The position numbers were made by a program, and so were the translations under genes. A stretch of DNA of 64,000 bases. It comes from Chlorella sorokiniana. Its lineage: Eukaryota; Chlorophyta; Trebouxiophyceae; Chlorellales; Chlorellaceae. Under the pieces are notes generated by a model. It was given only the letters and a program-made list of their open reading frames with translations, did not search any database and was not told the DNA's origin. Where the stretch lies: contig CP084611.1 in assembly GCA_025917655.1 (NCBI GenBank), forward strand, positions 4,092,001-4,156,000, given 5' to 3'. Numbering within the stretch: the stretch's first letter is position 1; the number at the start of each line of letters is the position of its first letter. Shown here in pieces: positions 50,979 to 63,158 of the stretch.

Positions 50979-52443
50979 TCAGACCACCTTGCCGGTCTCT
51001 ACCGCTTGTTTGATCTTTGCAATGGCCTTCACTGGCGAAAGGCCCTTGGGGCACACTGTGTAAAAGGGAAAGAAAAGAACAGTGCCCACGTCAACAGTGG
51101 AACTGACAACCACTGCCCACCAGTAGATCCACTGCCTAGAACCTCGGCCCGCGACCGGGATCCCACCTGCCCACCCACAGCCCACCTGTCGCGCAGTTGC
51201 CAATGGTGTGGCAGCGCCACAGCTTCCACTGGTCGTTGACCAAGCGCAGGCGCTCCTCGGTGAAGTCGTCGCGGCTGTCGATGATCCACCTGCAGGCCAC
51301 GGCGGCAGCGGCTGCACATCAGCACCCCGTGCTCTCCACAAACAAGGTCCTGCCCCTCAGCAGCGTCGTCACCTGTATGCCGCCAGCAGCACCGCGGGTC
51401 CCAGGTACTTGTCTGAGTTCCACCAGTAGGAGGGGCAGGAGGTGGAGCAGCAGGCGCACAGGATGCACTCGTAGAGGCCGTCCAGCTTGGCGCGGTCCTC
51501 CTTGCTCTGCAGGTACTCCTTGCCGTCGCTGCGGGCGCAGGCAGGCAGGGCGGGGCAAGGGGGCGGAGCGTCGCAGTGAATCAACCTCAAGCAGCGCAGG
51601 AGCTGCAGCCAGCTGCCGATCCAGCGATTTGCCTGGTATCTGTCAGAGCAGGCTCACACGCCAGCAGGCAGCGGGCGGCTCACGGCTTGGGCTTGGTGGT
51701 CTGCAGGTACGGCTGGATGTGCTTGTACTGCGCGTAGAAGTTGGACATGTCCACCACCAGGTCCTTCACCACAAACATGTGGGGCAGGGGCGCCACGCGC
51801 GTGACCTTGCCGGCGTCGCGGTCCACCTTGGTGAGGCAGGCCAGGCCGTTGGTGCCGTCGATGTTCATGGCGCAGGAGCCGCAGATGCCTTCGCGGCACG
51901 ACCGCCGCAAGCTCAGCGTCTGGTCCTGCTCGTCCTTGATCTTCAGCAGCACGTCCAGCATCATGGGCCCGCACCTGCGTGCACGCGCCGGGCGGGCAAC
52001 GTCAGCGCAGGCGCGCTGGCGGTCACGCCAAGCTGCACAGGCGGTCACGCCAAGCTGCACCGGCATGCTGGCAGCAGCGGACTCACGCGTTGATGTCAAC
52101 CTTGTAAGAGTCGTACTTGGGCGGCTCGGCACTGTCGGGGTTCCTGCAAGAGCAGGCAGAGAGAGCACCACTGTGGGGACAGCGAGTCCGCCGCGGCCCT
52201 CCTGTCATCCCCGGCGGTGAACCACTCAAGTGCGCAGGCAGCCGTCCCGGCACCCACTACATAAATCTAGGAGCCTCCAAAAGCATAAGTCACGCACCAA
52301 CGGTAAACCAGGAACTCCTTCTCCACCACAGCCTTGCCGCCGCTGGCAGCGCCAGCTGCGGCCTGTGAGGCGGCTTCCCGCAGCTGATGCGACACCAGCG
52401 AGGCGGCCCTGGCGCCTTGAACACCCCGGCGCAGGGCCTGCAT
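50979..52443 (-). CDS. SDH2: Succinate dehydrogenase iron-sulfur subunit (complex II), mitochondrial
   Basis: Carries electrons from FAD-bound SDH1 to ubiquinone in the mitochondrial inner membrane. The start at 52443 (complement) gives a presequence [20 protein letters not shown], then [11 protein letters not shown]. Exons follow with [36 protein letters not shown] (2Fe-2S ligands CxxxxCxxC), [40 protein letters not shown] (4Fe-4S CxxCxxxC plus 3Fe-4S Cys), [19 protein letters not shown] and [16 protein letters not shown], ending ETGKVV. All cluster cysteines expected for the family are present and all exon joins keep frame. About six exons. Length is usual for SDHB. Confidence 0.97.
52018..52061 (+). 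repeat. Two-copy 22-bp tandem repeat in an SDH2 intron
   Basis: GGCGGTCACGCCAAGCTGCAC occurs at 52018 and again at 52040 (period 22). It lies between the second and third exons of SDH2 and looks like a local duplication. Confidence 0.85.
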
Positions 52444-52898
52444 CCTGTGTGACGGGTTGGCCGCGAACCGAAAATAAAGTGCCGCAACCCTTGGTGGCTA
52501 AGGCTCTTTCACTGCTGTGCACGCGCGGGACTTGAAAGACACAGCAAACGAAATCTCGTGGCCGAGCGACACCGCGGCAGCAATTGCCCCATGGCAGTGC
52601 TGACCTGTCGAGCAAGAAGCGTCTGAACTGTTGCCCTGTCGGGCTCTTTCCCTGATACTCCTAAATTATTTCTGACTTGTTGCATCAGTTGATACGCCAG
52701 TTTACATTCTCATGCAGCGTGGCCAACATGCGCATGGCCGCGTCAACGAAAGCTGTAGTGCCCCAAACATGGAAGCGGGCAGCATGCAGACAAAGACTTG
52801 GAGTTCGGCGAGCGGTCCTTCCTCCCCCGGAGCACAAGCGTTCAAGGTGAGCTCCCACAGCTCTGCCGTGACGCGCGACAGCCTTGCGACATGCCTGA
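52444..52898. other. Divergent promoter region, SDH2 / polyglutamine protein
   Basis: About 450 bases between two start codons. An open frame at 52712-52849 (+, ending before a GTGAG donor) could be a 5' exon of the next gene, but its phase does not match the next exon well. Confidence 0.4.
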
Positions 52899-53225
52899 AT
52901 GTCGGTTTGGCGCGTCCGCAGGATGCTGAGCACGCTGGAGCCGCTCAGTGATGACGAGCTGGCGGCCTGGGCGGTGCAACACCGCGAGCGCCTCACCCTC
53001 CGCTTCTTGAGCTGGCTCAGCGATGAAGAGCTGGCTGCATCCTCGAGTGATCCTGACCAGCAGCAGCGGCTCTGGGAGCTGGGAAGCAAGCTGATGGCGT
53101 TGCGGGAAGGCCTGTCGCCAGTGGGTAACGAGGTCTTACAGGCCGAGCTGCGCGCCGCCGCTTTGCGGTGCAGTGCATCGATCCACGACAGCGATGACGA
53201 GGAACCAGGCAATCGGCAAGGCACA

Positions 53226-53259
<34 letters not shown>

Positions 53260-54153
53260 TGTCACCACCAGCAGTGACCAGCCCAGGGTTTGCGTCAGCG
53301 GTGCAGCAGACAGCTGCGCTGGGGCTGAGTCCGGAGGGCTTGACGCTGTTCCAGCAGCAGGCCGCGGCATTGGAGGCGGTGGTGGGCTTTTCCCGGGCAC
53401 GCTCTCTGACAGAGGTCATAGGGCGGGCCAAGGTGGAGGAGCAGGCGCAGCTGGAGCGGTTGGCCGACGCCGATGCTGCGGTAAGAGCGCATCCCGAGGA
53501 GTTGAGGTGCAGACGCATTGGTTGTCGGGCGCATCCTGCCGGCACATGAGCGAGCTGGGGTTTGCTGCTGCCTGGCATCCCTTTGCAGGTCCGCATTTTG
53601 GATGTCCTCCTGACGGTGCCCGATCGAGAGGAGCGTGCAGCCATGCTGCCCGACGCCTTCACGCCACCAGCCAGCTCCGCAGGTGTGCACCCCCTGTGAC
53701 ACCGCGGGCACACCTCGCTTGGGGCTGGCGCCTTGCACTCCGCACCTGGTCATGCAGCTGGCCGAGCGCCTCCTCCCTCCCGGCCCCACCTGAACTGCTG
53801 CAGATGCGGGCAGTGAGGGTGGTTACTGCTCAGCGGATGAAGACCAGGTGTGCACCACCCCGCTGCGGCTCCTGCAAGCCATCGACTTGTACCTGTCACG
53901 CCTGGAGCGCAGCGACACCACCCCGAAGCACACCAGCAGGTGGCGGCACTCGCAGGCGACGCGTTGGGTTTGTCGCTTGCAGAACTGAAGGTGCGGCAGC
54001 AGGAATGGGTGTTGGCTGTGCTGGGACGAGCGCCTCTGACTCTGTCAAGGAAGGGCAACAACTTGGGCCCTGCTCTGTGTGCAGGCCGTGCTGTACAACT
54101 TGCGGGAAGATGTCGAGGCTTACTGGCAGGGCGGCGAGGGAGAGACTTGCTGA
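52899..54153 (+). CDS. Uncharacterised helical protein with polyglutamine tract
   Basis: Not recognised. The ATG at 52899 (or 52923) opens MLSTLEPLSDDELAAWAVQH, then RFLSWLSDEELAAS and an acidic segment, followed by about 11 glutamines encoded largely by CAG (53229-53258). Further helices: GLTLFQQQAAALEAVVGFSR, SLTEVIGRAKVEEQAQLERL, then VRILDVLLTVPDREERAAML, TPLRLLQAIDLYLSRLERSD, DALGLSLAELKVRQQEWVLA and AVLYNLREDVEAYWQGG. About five exons. A C4 run at 53921-53924 seems one base short. The absence of signal peptide or membrane helices points to a soluble protein; plastid or nuclear location is undetermined. Confidence 0.6.
53229..53258 (+). repeat. CAG trinucleotide repeat
   Basis: About nine to ten consecutive CAG units in frame, coding for glutamine in the uncharacterised protein. 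Short tracts like this vary in length between strains. Confidence 0.9.
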
Positions 54154-54389
54154 CCTGCCAAAAATGTGGCTGTGCTTTTGATTGTTAAAGCAGACGGTGG
54201 CAGGCACAAACCAGACAAAATGGGGGCTGGAAGTTGTGGTTGTAGCAGCCAGGGGACTGCACACAATGACCCATGGGCTCTTCCGGACACAGCATCATGA
54301 CAGAAACATCGTGCTCTTGTGAGCAGCACTTGTACGGTATGCAGGATGGAGTGGGACAGGATGGGAGCGGTTGTAATACTGTGCAAAGG

Positions 54390-57120
54390 CTAGGCCTGCA
54401 GGTACGCCTTAACGCGCTGTCCGTACTGCGTGAGCTGGAGCGGCATGGCGATGCCGCACCCGCCGCTGCTCTGGTCAACCAGCATGTTGGGCGGGCAGCG
54501 CATGTGCATGCTCCAGGCGGTCCATGGGATGCCCAGCTGGCTGGCGCGCTGCATGCAGGCCTCTGCGTCGGCCAGGGTCATGTCCAGGGCGGGCCCCAGC
54601 TCACCGATGTAGACCGGCAAAGTCTGGGCAGGGTTCACAAACAGTCGGTCGAACTCCGTGGCCGGGTCATCTGCAGAGATGGATGAGGAGGGTGTGTTGA
54701 ATGTGCGGGAGGAGGTGAAAGCATGCCAAGTGAATGGGGTATGGTTGGAAATGGTGGGGCGTGGGGAGGTTGGGCGTGTGCATTCGGGTGAGTGACGCGC
54801 CAGGCCAGCGGCTCGGTCACTGCCACAACACCAACTTGACGCCACAGCAGTGGGACTCACAGACGTGCGTCTCATACACCACGTTGGCTCCGCCCCCAGC
54901 GGTGATGGGGTTGGCTGTGTAGTGGTCCAGCACGCGGCCCCAGGCTCGTGTGCCCTGCACCGTCACGATGTGCGGGTGGTAGCCCAGCTGCTCCTCCTTC
55001 TGCCGGATGGCAGCCACAGCGGAGTTCATGGCTTGCCACACCTGCGGGAGGGTTTGACCGAACTTTTGTGGATGTGGTTGACAGGCCAACATGTCCAGGG
55101 GGCGCGCCAGGCGGGTCATGCCCCGCTGGAGTGGCACTCACCTGCGCGTCCAGTGCACCATCCCAGTTCTGCTCTGGCTCGTTCGCAATTCCATACCACA
55201 CTGCAGGAAAGTCACCGACCGCCTCCACAACACGCTGCCACAGCGCGTTTGTTGCGGTCGTTGGCCAGCCCAGCGATGTCTGGCCCCTGCAGAATGAGCG
55301 CCGACACATGGGAGGGTTGGCATGCCTGCCAGCGGCGCTGGTCTGTGTCGGCATTGCTTCACAACAGCCAGGCAGGAGGTTATCCTGAAACACTCACAGG
55401 GCGATCTTGCTCGACCAGCCACTCAGCAGCACTTGCACTTGGGGGTCTGCAGGGGGCCAGGTGCAGGAGCGCGTGTGCAGTGGGAGGCTGCAGGAGGCGA
55501 AGTGCCTCCGTGGATGGCTGCCCATGCGCTGCCAAAGTTTCCCGCATCGCAACGGCGCTGCACTCACGGTTGGCATCCACGTGGGCCAAGATTGTGCGCA
55601 GCTCGCCGCTGAGGTAGGCGTCGTCGCAGGCGCAGTTGGGCCAGCACCACTGGTTGGCCTCGTCCCCGGCGCGTAGCACTCCAGCACAAGGCGGATCATG
55701 GTGGCTCCCCTGCGCCAGGCGCGGTGGCGAGGAGGGTTCTCAGGTCGGCCGCGGGGCGGCTGTTGGAGGCAGGCGGTTCAGGGGAGGGCGGGCGGAGCAG
55801 CGCCTGCGCGGCTCACATGTTCTGCACGGCGAACGACAGGCGCCGGATGACCTCGGTGGTGTTCTGGCGCCCCACGCCTGCAATGCAAGAAGACATGCTC
55901 CAAGGGTTGCATGCGTGGCGGGCTGCAGCACACCCTGGGCTCTCATGCACGCGGCGCTCTCCCAGACCCTCCCCCGGCTCTCACATGCGACGCACGATCT
56001 GCTGGTGTGCAGGTTCACGCCTTTGCCGGAGAACCGCGCTCCTGAGGGCCAGCGGATGGCGTTCCCTTCCACGTACAGCGAGCGCGCACCATTGTCTGGG
56101 CGGGGGCTGGGGGAAGGGCGGGGCGGGGGGGGCTGGGGGCCGGAGACGGGGCGCAGGAGAAGGGGGTGGCCGAGTAGGTGGGGGGGGCTCTTGGGCGGGG
56201 GTGGGCTCTGAGGCTCGGGAGATTTTGCAGGGGGTGGTGGGCTCTTGGGCTGAGGATCTGAGGCGGGGGAAGGCGGTGGGCTTTTCGCCGTAGGAGGCGG
56301 CAAGGAGGGGCTGGCGGGGGTGGCATGGCGCAGGTGGCGGGCGCCAGGTGGTCCAGCCTGGCCGTCTCGATGTACATGTTGGGACGTTGAGTAGCGCCAT
56401 TGTTCCTCCAGAACCACGACAGCAGCTTGGGGTCAGGGCCGGCACCCAGGTCGGCGAGGGGCACAAACACAGAGGCCCAGGCCTCCCCACCTTCCCGTCA
56501 GCCAGGTAGTTGCGCAGGGGCACGCCCTGCATGGTGTGTTGGGGCAGCGTCAGAGCATGCGGTCAGTTGAGAGGTACACCAAACATGAGCATGATTCCGC
56601 AGCTGCATGAGTGCGCCCTGCCAGCTAACAAACCTTCTGGACGCCGTTGGGGTCGGCTGATGAGGCGATGGAGGCTCCAACCAGGATGGCAGGGTCCACA
56701 GCAAAGGAGGAGTCGGCGGCGATCTTGAATGACACCCCTGTGTACCGGCTGCCGTTCCAGCCTCCGTTGACGGCGTAGAACTGGACTGCGGACCAGGGCT
56801 TGGGGCTGAAAACGATGGCCTTGCCGCCAGACACAACGGTGGTGGAGTCGGCCAGGCGGCCGCCGTTGTAGCTGCTGTCGCCTGCCGCAGCGGTGTTCAG
56901 GCCGCTGTCATACAGTGTCAGGTCTTTCAAAAGGACATCAGCTGCAGGAAGCATGGGATCAAGGTAAATCATGTGTTGCCAGGGGCCTGCTGGACGAGGA
57001 GCGGAGCAGCCGCCCTGCGCCCCCGCCAGCCTTACCCGCGGCAGTGACTGCAGGAAGGGCGGCCAGCACACCGACACCGAGAAGCAGCACTGCGCAATGG
57101 CCGCCGGTATAGCGAGTCAT
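54390..57120 (-). CDS. Secreted GH5-type glycanase with N-terminal carbohydrate-binding-like domain
   Basis: Probable cell-wall endoglucanase or mannanase. The start at 57120 (complement) gives signal peptide MTRYTGGHCAVLLLGVGVLA. Next is a beta-sandwich module (ADVLLKDLTLYDSGLNTA, WSAVQFYAVNGGWNGSRYTG, ISFK-type strands, PLRNYLADGK, LSWFWRNNGATQRPNMYIET), then a hydroxyproline-rich SPPPP linker (about 56110-56330). The catalytic part begins NAIRWPSGARFSGKGVNLHT and contains GATMIRLVLECYAPG, VWYGIANEPEQNWDG (acid/base Glu codon 55178-55180), HPHIVTVQGTRAWGRVLDHY, VVYETHVC and LPVYIGELGPA (nucleophile Glu codon 54600-54602), ending QYGQRVKAYLQA. These are the GH5/clan-A signatures. About ten exons. 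The linker suggests anchoring in a glycoprotein wall. Confidence 0.85.
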
Positions 57121-57724
57121 GGTTCGCCCTGGGCCCTGTAACTGAGGAGAGGAGAGGGCGGTCGGCTTCTGCGGTGGTTTCATGGGATACTGTGATGGAG
57201 CTGCGCACATGAGGCTTATTGTGCTTTGAATACGCCATGGTGAGTGTATGGGCGCAGCTGCATAGCCTCCGGACCGCCATCACAGGCCTCAGGCAGCCTT
57301 CGTTGTGCTTGCTTACCTCCGTCTATTCGCTGCCGGGCTTCTTCGTGCTCTTTCAACGATGTGATAACTGTGAAGGCAAGCGAAACACCGCTGATGCCTT
57401 GGAAACAAGGAAGGGTCACTGAGAGAAGGGTTCCGGTAGCTGTGACCTGGCGCCCACAGCTGCCCTATCCCTTCCTTCCATCATCACGTTAGGCCGAAGC
57501 GGAGAAGGAAGCATGCGGGCACACACATGCGCAGCAGAGTAGCAAACGCCTCAAGGAGGGGACGGGGAACAGGCAATGCAACGCAGAGTTGCAAGGGCGG
57601 GTAGGGGGAGGGAGGGTGGGCGGCAACGCGTGAAGGAGGGATCATGCAGAATGCTGGGGCAAAGAGGGTGCACAAACAGCAACAACACAGCGCCAGGCAT
57701 GCCAAACAAACACATTGTCGCAAA
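57121..57724. other. Intergenic region between GH5 and SRCR gene A
   Basis: About 600 bases holding the GH5 promoter and the 3' UTR of the SRCR gene (same strand). A G-rich stretch lies near 57597-57640. No gene recognised. Confidence 0.4.
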
Positions 57725-59072
57725 TCAACGCCCATGCACTACAATGGGCAGCGTCGCACAGAGCACGCCCACATCAGTGGCATGGCGGGGGCAGGTGCGC
57801 GGGTGCAGCTGCCGGCTTGCGCACTTTTCAAGTCGCTGCTCCTTGCCACTGCAAGCAAACTGCCTGCGCCAGACGAGGCCTTTCCCAGGACCAAAGACCT
57901 TGGGCTTCACCACCATAGCAAAGCCGCGCATGCCCAGCTGGCGGCAGACCACCCTTGCGTCTGCAGGTCCAAAGCCTGCCGCGCACACGGTGCGCCAGCG
58001 CTTGTCCCTGTAGATTTCCAGCCTGCCAGCCTTCACTCTCCCGGTTGCAACGCCGCCGACGAGCCGCAGCGTGCGATCTGCAAGCATAGGTGCAGGCGAT
58101 CAGCAGCGCACGGGCTGCGCAAGCAGCGTCCAGCTCATCAGCCGGGACCCAAGCCGCACTCACATTTTTTTGCCTGGCCCTCTGCGAGGATCAGCAGGAA
58201 CTGGCTGAGGTGGACGTGGGAGTGGCTGCGAAGGAGCTCTCAGAGGCGGAGGGCGCGCCGGAAAGGGAGGAAGGGGAGGTGGCAGGGGGCGACGGGGGCA
58301 GCGCAGGCACTTGGCCCAGGTAGTCTGGCAGGTTGGCCACAAAATCTTCAAAGGCACGCGCATCAGCGTCCCCTTCCAGTGTGATGTTGTTCTCAAGCTT
58401 GTACAGCCACCAGAAGCCTTGGAGTTGCTCCAACTGCATGCAAGGGCATGATGGGCCAGGGTTCAGTCGCCTGTGGCGGGCACACTCGCTTGCTTGCAGG
58501 CAGCGACCGCCACCCTGCCCACCGTGGGTGCAAACTGCCGCTGTCCCACTAAATCTGCCACTTCTCTGTAAGTCTTGTCAGCACCATAGCAGTTGAGCTT
58601 CGCCCACGGTATGGAGCAGGTCCAGGTGATGCACCGCTGCGGGATTGCTCGACGGGCATTGCTCACAAACACCTGCCGTCGGTAACTATACTCGGCGCTG
58701 CTTCTGTATGTCTTCCGGCATCTTCTTCGCCAGGGATCAAACAGCGACCAATACTGCAGTGGATCCAGTCGCAGGCGTGGTTTGAGTTGAGGAGTTGAGG
58801 AGGGTCAGCCCCATGGCAACCGATGGCCCTCCCCTGCATTTTGCATACGCTGCCTACTAACTCTTTTGCTGTGGGGTTACTTTGGAACCCTAAAAACCCC
58901 AAACACTAATCAAACCACATTTACCAGGGCAATGATAAAACCAAACAAAACTTAGACTCACCGAAGCCGGGCAGCTCCGGCATGCTGCACTGCGCACCCC
59001 GTCGTCCTGCGCCGCAGTAGGCGGGGCCGCCGCCACGGTCAGCAGCATCAACCACAGTGCCAATCGGCACAT
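57725..59072 (-). CDS. Secreted SRCR-domain protein A
   Basis: Extracellular scavenger-receptor cysteine-rich protein. The start at 59072 (complement) gives signal peptide MCRLALWLMLLTVAAAPPTA, then a Cys-containing segment (SAACRSCPASV). A conserved module follows: VFVSNARRAIPQRC, SIPWAKLNCYGADKTYREVA, LEQLQGFWWLYKLENNIT, and a Pro/Ser linker. The C-terminal exon is one SRCR domain: LRLVGGVATGRVKAGRLEIY, RWRTVCAAGFGPADARVVCR, QLGMRGFA, ACSGKEQRLEKC, DVGVLC, with cysteines in the usual places. Stop at 57725. About five exons. Its neighbour at 59466-60880 has the same order of modules, so the pair is a tandem duplication. Ligand and role unknown; cell-surface recognition or wall binding are guesses. 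Confidence 0.75.
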
Positions 59073-59465
59073 GCCCAGTCAGACACACTCTCTGACGTCA
59101 ATACGTGCACACTCTGTGCTGCTCCAAGCCAAACAGAGCACTGTGGTTGTTGGAGGCGCCGTCTTCACTGACAACGTCAGCCGAAGCTGCCGGTGCAGCG
59201 GGCAGTCTTCAAAAGCTAGGCAAAGGTGCGCGCAGCGTTATTCGCTGAGGCTGTGCAGCGCTGGCTCGTGCTGGTTGTAAAATCACGCCAAGTAGCACAA
59301 ATTGTGCGGGCGAGTACCCGCGGCTTCTCGCCGGGGGGCGTTGCAGGCCAGACCAGGCCAGATTTATCCTTCACAAGTCGACAGCAGACGAAGGGGGCAG
59401 AAGCGGAGAAGGGGAACCGCGGGGGAAGTACTTCTTGAACAGTACCATAGGCCCAGGTTACAGCT
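59073..59465. other. Spacer between tandem SRCR genes
   Basis: About 390 bases: 3' region of SRCR gene B and promoter of gene A. No gene recognised. Confidence 0.4.
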
Positions 59466-60880
59466 CTAACGTCCAACAATTCCATTGTTGATGGGCCGAG
59501 GCGGCGCTGGCCTACCCAGCGGTGGCGGCAGCGGCGGCCGGGCAGGCCGCAGCAGAGGGAGGCAACGCAGCCCCACATCATCTTCGTGGGTGCAATACTT
59601 CCCAGTATCACCCCAAACTTTGCCTCGCACGCATTGCTCCAGCCGCTTCTCCGCTCCCGTGCATCTAATGTTGGTGCCAGACAGCCAGATTGGTGAGTCC
59701 GGCGGGGCGAGGCCAAACTTCACCCGGGGAGGCCTGATGTCTGGGCGTGCATGCGCACCTAGGTGGCGGCAAACCACCTCAGCATCAAGTTTGGAGAACC
59801 CAAACCTGCAGACCATGGGTGATAATGGTGATGTTGCGTAACTCCGTTAGATGCAGCATAGCATGTTTGGGTTTAGCTAACCTGCAGACGCTGCCCCAGG
59901 TCCCATTGTGCCAGATCTCCAGCCTTCCGGATCGCCAGCTCCTGCCGCCCACCAACCGCACGGTAAGGACTGCAGCAATCACATCGCGGCAGGCAACTCA
60001 AGTTATGAGGTCCATGGCGCAGCAGATGTGGGCGGCACAAGCACGCCGCCAAAGTCCCAATGATGCTTGTGCGCACTGGGAGGCAGGGATGGTCCTGGGT
60101 CTTCTGCTCCCTGGGTAAGTTCGCCAACGCGAAGGATGAAGTCAGCAAAGGCCCTTTGATCCTCTTTAGTGGTATTGAACGTAATTCCATTCTCCAGCTT
60201 GTATAGGAACCAAAAGCCTTGAAGCTCCTCCAACTGCACCATCAGGGCCGCCAGCTTGCCAGCGGTCGACCAAAGAGCCAGAAGGGCAGCAGTGATGAGT
60301 CAGCACGGCATGTATGCGTGTCGCACGCACCGTAGCCCCCACGAAACCCTCGTTCGTCTTTGAGCCAATCGCCTTCCGAGCTTCTCGGTACGTCTTGTCC
60401 GCACCCCAGCAAGACAGCTTTGCAAAAGGAATGCTGCACCGAGACGTGCATCGTGGGGGTATGGCCCTCCTTGCATTCTGCACAAAAATGACTCTACGGT
60501 AGTTAGCCTGCACAAGCAACCAGGGGAAAACTGTTAAGCTTGCTGAACAGATAAGGGCAGCATTTTAACCTGCAACTGCTCGACCCTCCTTCACAGCTCG
60601 TCCCCTGGCTCACCTCAGCTGGGGGGTAAGACTTTCGACACCTTCTCAGCCAGGTTGGAAAGATTGCGGGGTACTGCAAGGGCATGGCAGGGCTCAGGTC
60701 GATGCAGAGGGCCGACATCAGAGGGCGCAGCACACCTGCACTCTTGCTCACCGATTGCGGGCAGGTTCTGCAGGCAGCCAGAAGTTTGCTGCTCCTGACG
60801 CTCAGCGATGCATGGCAACTGCTGGCGAGAAGCGTCAGGACTAGGAAGGGCAGTCCAGCTGCCACATGGGCAGGGCCCAT
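59466..60880 (-). CDS. Secreted SRCR-domain protein B
   Basis: Paralogue of protein A. The start at 60880 (complement) gives MGPAHVAAGLPFLVLTLLAS (signal peptide), then LLAACRTCPQSVSKSAG, parallel to CRSCPASV in A. The shared module reads VIFVQNARRAIPPRC, SIPFAKLSCWGADKTYREAR, LEELQGFWFLYKLENGIT. The SRCR domain is split by an intron: VRLVGGRSWRSGRLEIWHNG, TWGSVC, then FGFSKLDAEVVCRHLGAHA, IRCTGAEKRLEQC, EDDVGLRCLPL. It ends with a Pro-rich tail (PPLPPPLGRPAPPRP). Stop at 59466. Divergence from A is substantial (the SRCR parts are clearly less alike than the NARRAIP module), so the duplication is not recent. About seven exons. Confidence 0.75.
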
Positions 60881-63158
60881 GATAGCTGGATAGCTGTGGA
60901 TGGTCTCGAAGGCAATACAGCTACCCCAGCGTTGGCGGCTGCGTCCCCAGCATGAGCTTAAGAGGGGTACAGTCCCTAGCACTTGCTGAGAGCTCAGGTG
61001 AGTCGTCAACAGCGGACAGCGGCTGCTAGGGGCAACGCCAGGGCTCAGTGCGTCCCACAAAGGGTGCCAACCTGTGACCTGCACTGACCTTCGAAGGTCT
61101 CTCTTGTGCTTCGATAAATAACACGAGCATGCGCGGGCAGGGAACAGCCTGCATGTACACAGCGGGGCAGGGGCTGAGCTCACCTAGCCGTACGGTTCAG
61201 TACAGGCGCTAGCAAACTCCGTCGCCGATTGCGGGGATTAACTAGCACACGCGCTAGTTCTTACAAGTATCCAGTCGAAGACGAGGGTGTGCTTCGGAGG
61301 GCAGGAAGTTGTGCTGCGCGAAATCGCCGTCGTTCACAACTTTGCTACTGCGGCTGGGTTTGGAGAATAAACTCCTAATTACTTGCCAGCTGCAATGAAG
61401 GCAATTTGAGGCCAATGCCCCAGCCAGGGAAGGCAGCCCACGTTGCCGCTGTGGCCTACGCACTCTGCAGTAGTTGCGGCGGGACAACTTGCATCAGCGG
61501 CAATGCATCCGTAATGGCAAGCCCAGCAGTCAGATTACGTAGCAGCAAAACACTGTCAGCGTTTGCCTTGCAGTGGCTTGAGCAGGAGCTGGATTCATGG
61601 AAATCCATTCAAGCGCATCAACGGAGCGCATCAACGGGGTGATGAATGTGGAGCTGTTCTGAAGTTCGCCTGGGTGACGCTGATATCTTTATCTAGTTGA
61701 CAAGGAATTGATGCCAGGCGCAGTGCATTCCACTTATATCGTCTGCCAAGGACAAAGGCGGCTTTTCCCATGCGAACAGGGTGCCTGATCCGCTGCCCAC
61801 CGTAGGGAGCATCCGTCAGCTAACGGCTGCTCCATCTTGTGAGAGGCTTACAACAGAGAGCAAGATGGGTAGCAGAAACAGCAAAAACCAGCAGATTCAG
61901 CAGCATGGGTGCACAAACAATCAAGTAATACAGGCAGCGGCAGCAAGCCAGCACAGGCTGTTGGCAGCAGGCCGTCAAGCCGCTTGATGGCATCACACGG
62001 TATGGGGTGCATTACTTCACTCAGCTGAGCCAAAGACACTATGGCGCATCTATGCTGACGCTGCACGCCTTTCAGCTGCCTGCCTGTCTGCCCAAGCCGT
62101 TAAGCTGCTATCCGGACGTGCTGACAGACCGATGACAAGAATGGCAGTCGCGGCCCCAAACGAAAAATACCTACAGGTCAGGGTTCATGCATTGGAAACT
62201 AAAGCAGATGCGAGAATGGGCTGGGTCACGAAGGAACAGCACAGCGATGTGGGACCTCACGCAGACATGCAAAACAGCCAAGTTGCATGCTAGCATGCCA
62301 AACCCACATAAAGTTCCACTGATGCAAAGTTACGGGCGGCGCACCAGCAGCCTCGGCAGGGGGCGGCGGCAGAGAAACGCTCACAGAACGGCAGACATCC
62401 TGACCGGCGTTTTGATTCAAAACTTTTGCTCACCAGGGAGCCTCCCAGCTCTCCCACTTCCTGGGCTGGCCAGGAGGGTTAATCTCGCCAAACAGGTAGC
62501 CGCCCGGCTCGTTCTTCCCCTCTGAGAAAAAGCTGCCCCCGCTACCACCACCACGCACTTTGCCGCAGCGCCTGGCTGCAAGGGGAAGCCTTCGCAACAC
62601 GAGGGACATCCTTGCGCAGAGGGGCACGTTGATGACTTCCGGGACAGCAACAGACACGGCGAGAGACCAACCAAGCGTTGGATTGCCTGGGTTTGCTCAC
62701 ATGGGGCAATGTACCTCCGAGTACCGCTGGGCTACAGCTTGCATCCTGGGCCAGTAAAGTGGCATGCAATCAGGCACTCCAGCTCGGAATCGACGCTAAC
62801 AGAGTGTCAAACAAGGTTTGTGCCGCAGTGCAACACCATGGCGACAACATGCCTCGTGGCTTGACCTCTTCTCGCGACATGGCATGACTCGTGGCTTCAA
62901 ATATCAAACCAAATCCAGACGAAAAGAGCGTGTCGGGCCCGATCGGGGCATGCCACGTCATTGTGCGTTTTTGGCACCTGGGTTGCTTTCGTTGGTTGGC
63001 GAGTTTAGCAACGCTTTTGGCGCGTCCGCGTAAGGAACGCGACGTTCAGCCGTGAAGGAGGCTGGAAGATCGGGAGCGAAGGTCCACAGGCACTCAGAAA
63101 CTCAGAAACTGGTCGCGTCCCAACATCTTTGCGTAGGTGCGTGTCATTTCAAAGTGCG
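60881..63158. other. Long intergenic region
   Basis: About 2.3 kb with lower coding character than the rest. Only short open frames occur (for example 61406-61642, 62187-62525, both +), none with a recognisable domain. A short direct repeat (GCATCAACGG) lies near 61615-61640. No RNA gene or transposon was recognised. It includes the promoter of SRCR gene B and that of the acyl-CoA synthetase. Confidence 0.45.

Noticed and set aside
53017-53789. Long antisense frames opposite the polyglutamine gene
   Set aside because: The sense frame has coherent helices and splice sites; the antisense reading is a serine/cysteine-rich shadow.
60881-63158. Transposon or viral fossil in the long intergenic stretch
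   Set aside because: No transposase, polymerase, capsid or integrase motifs, no terminal repeats and no target-site duplications were visible.
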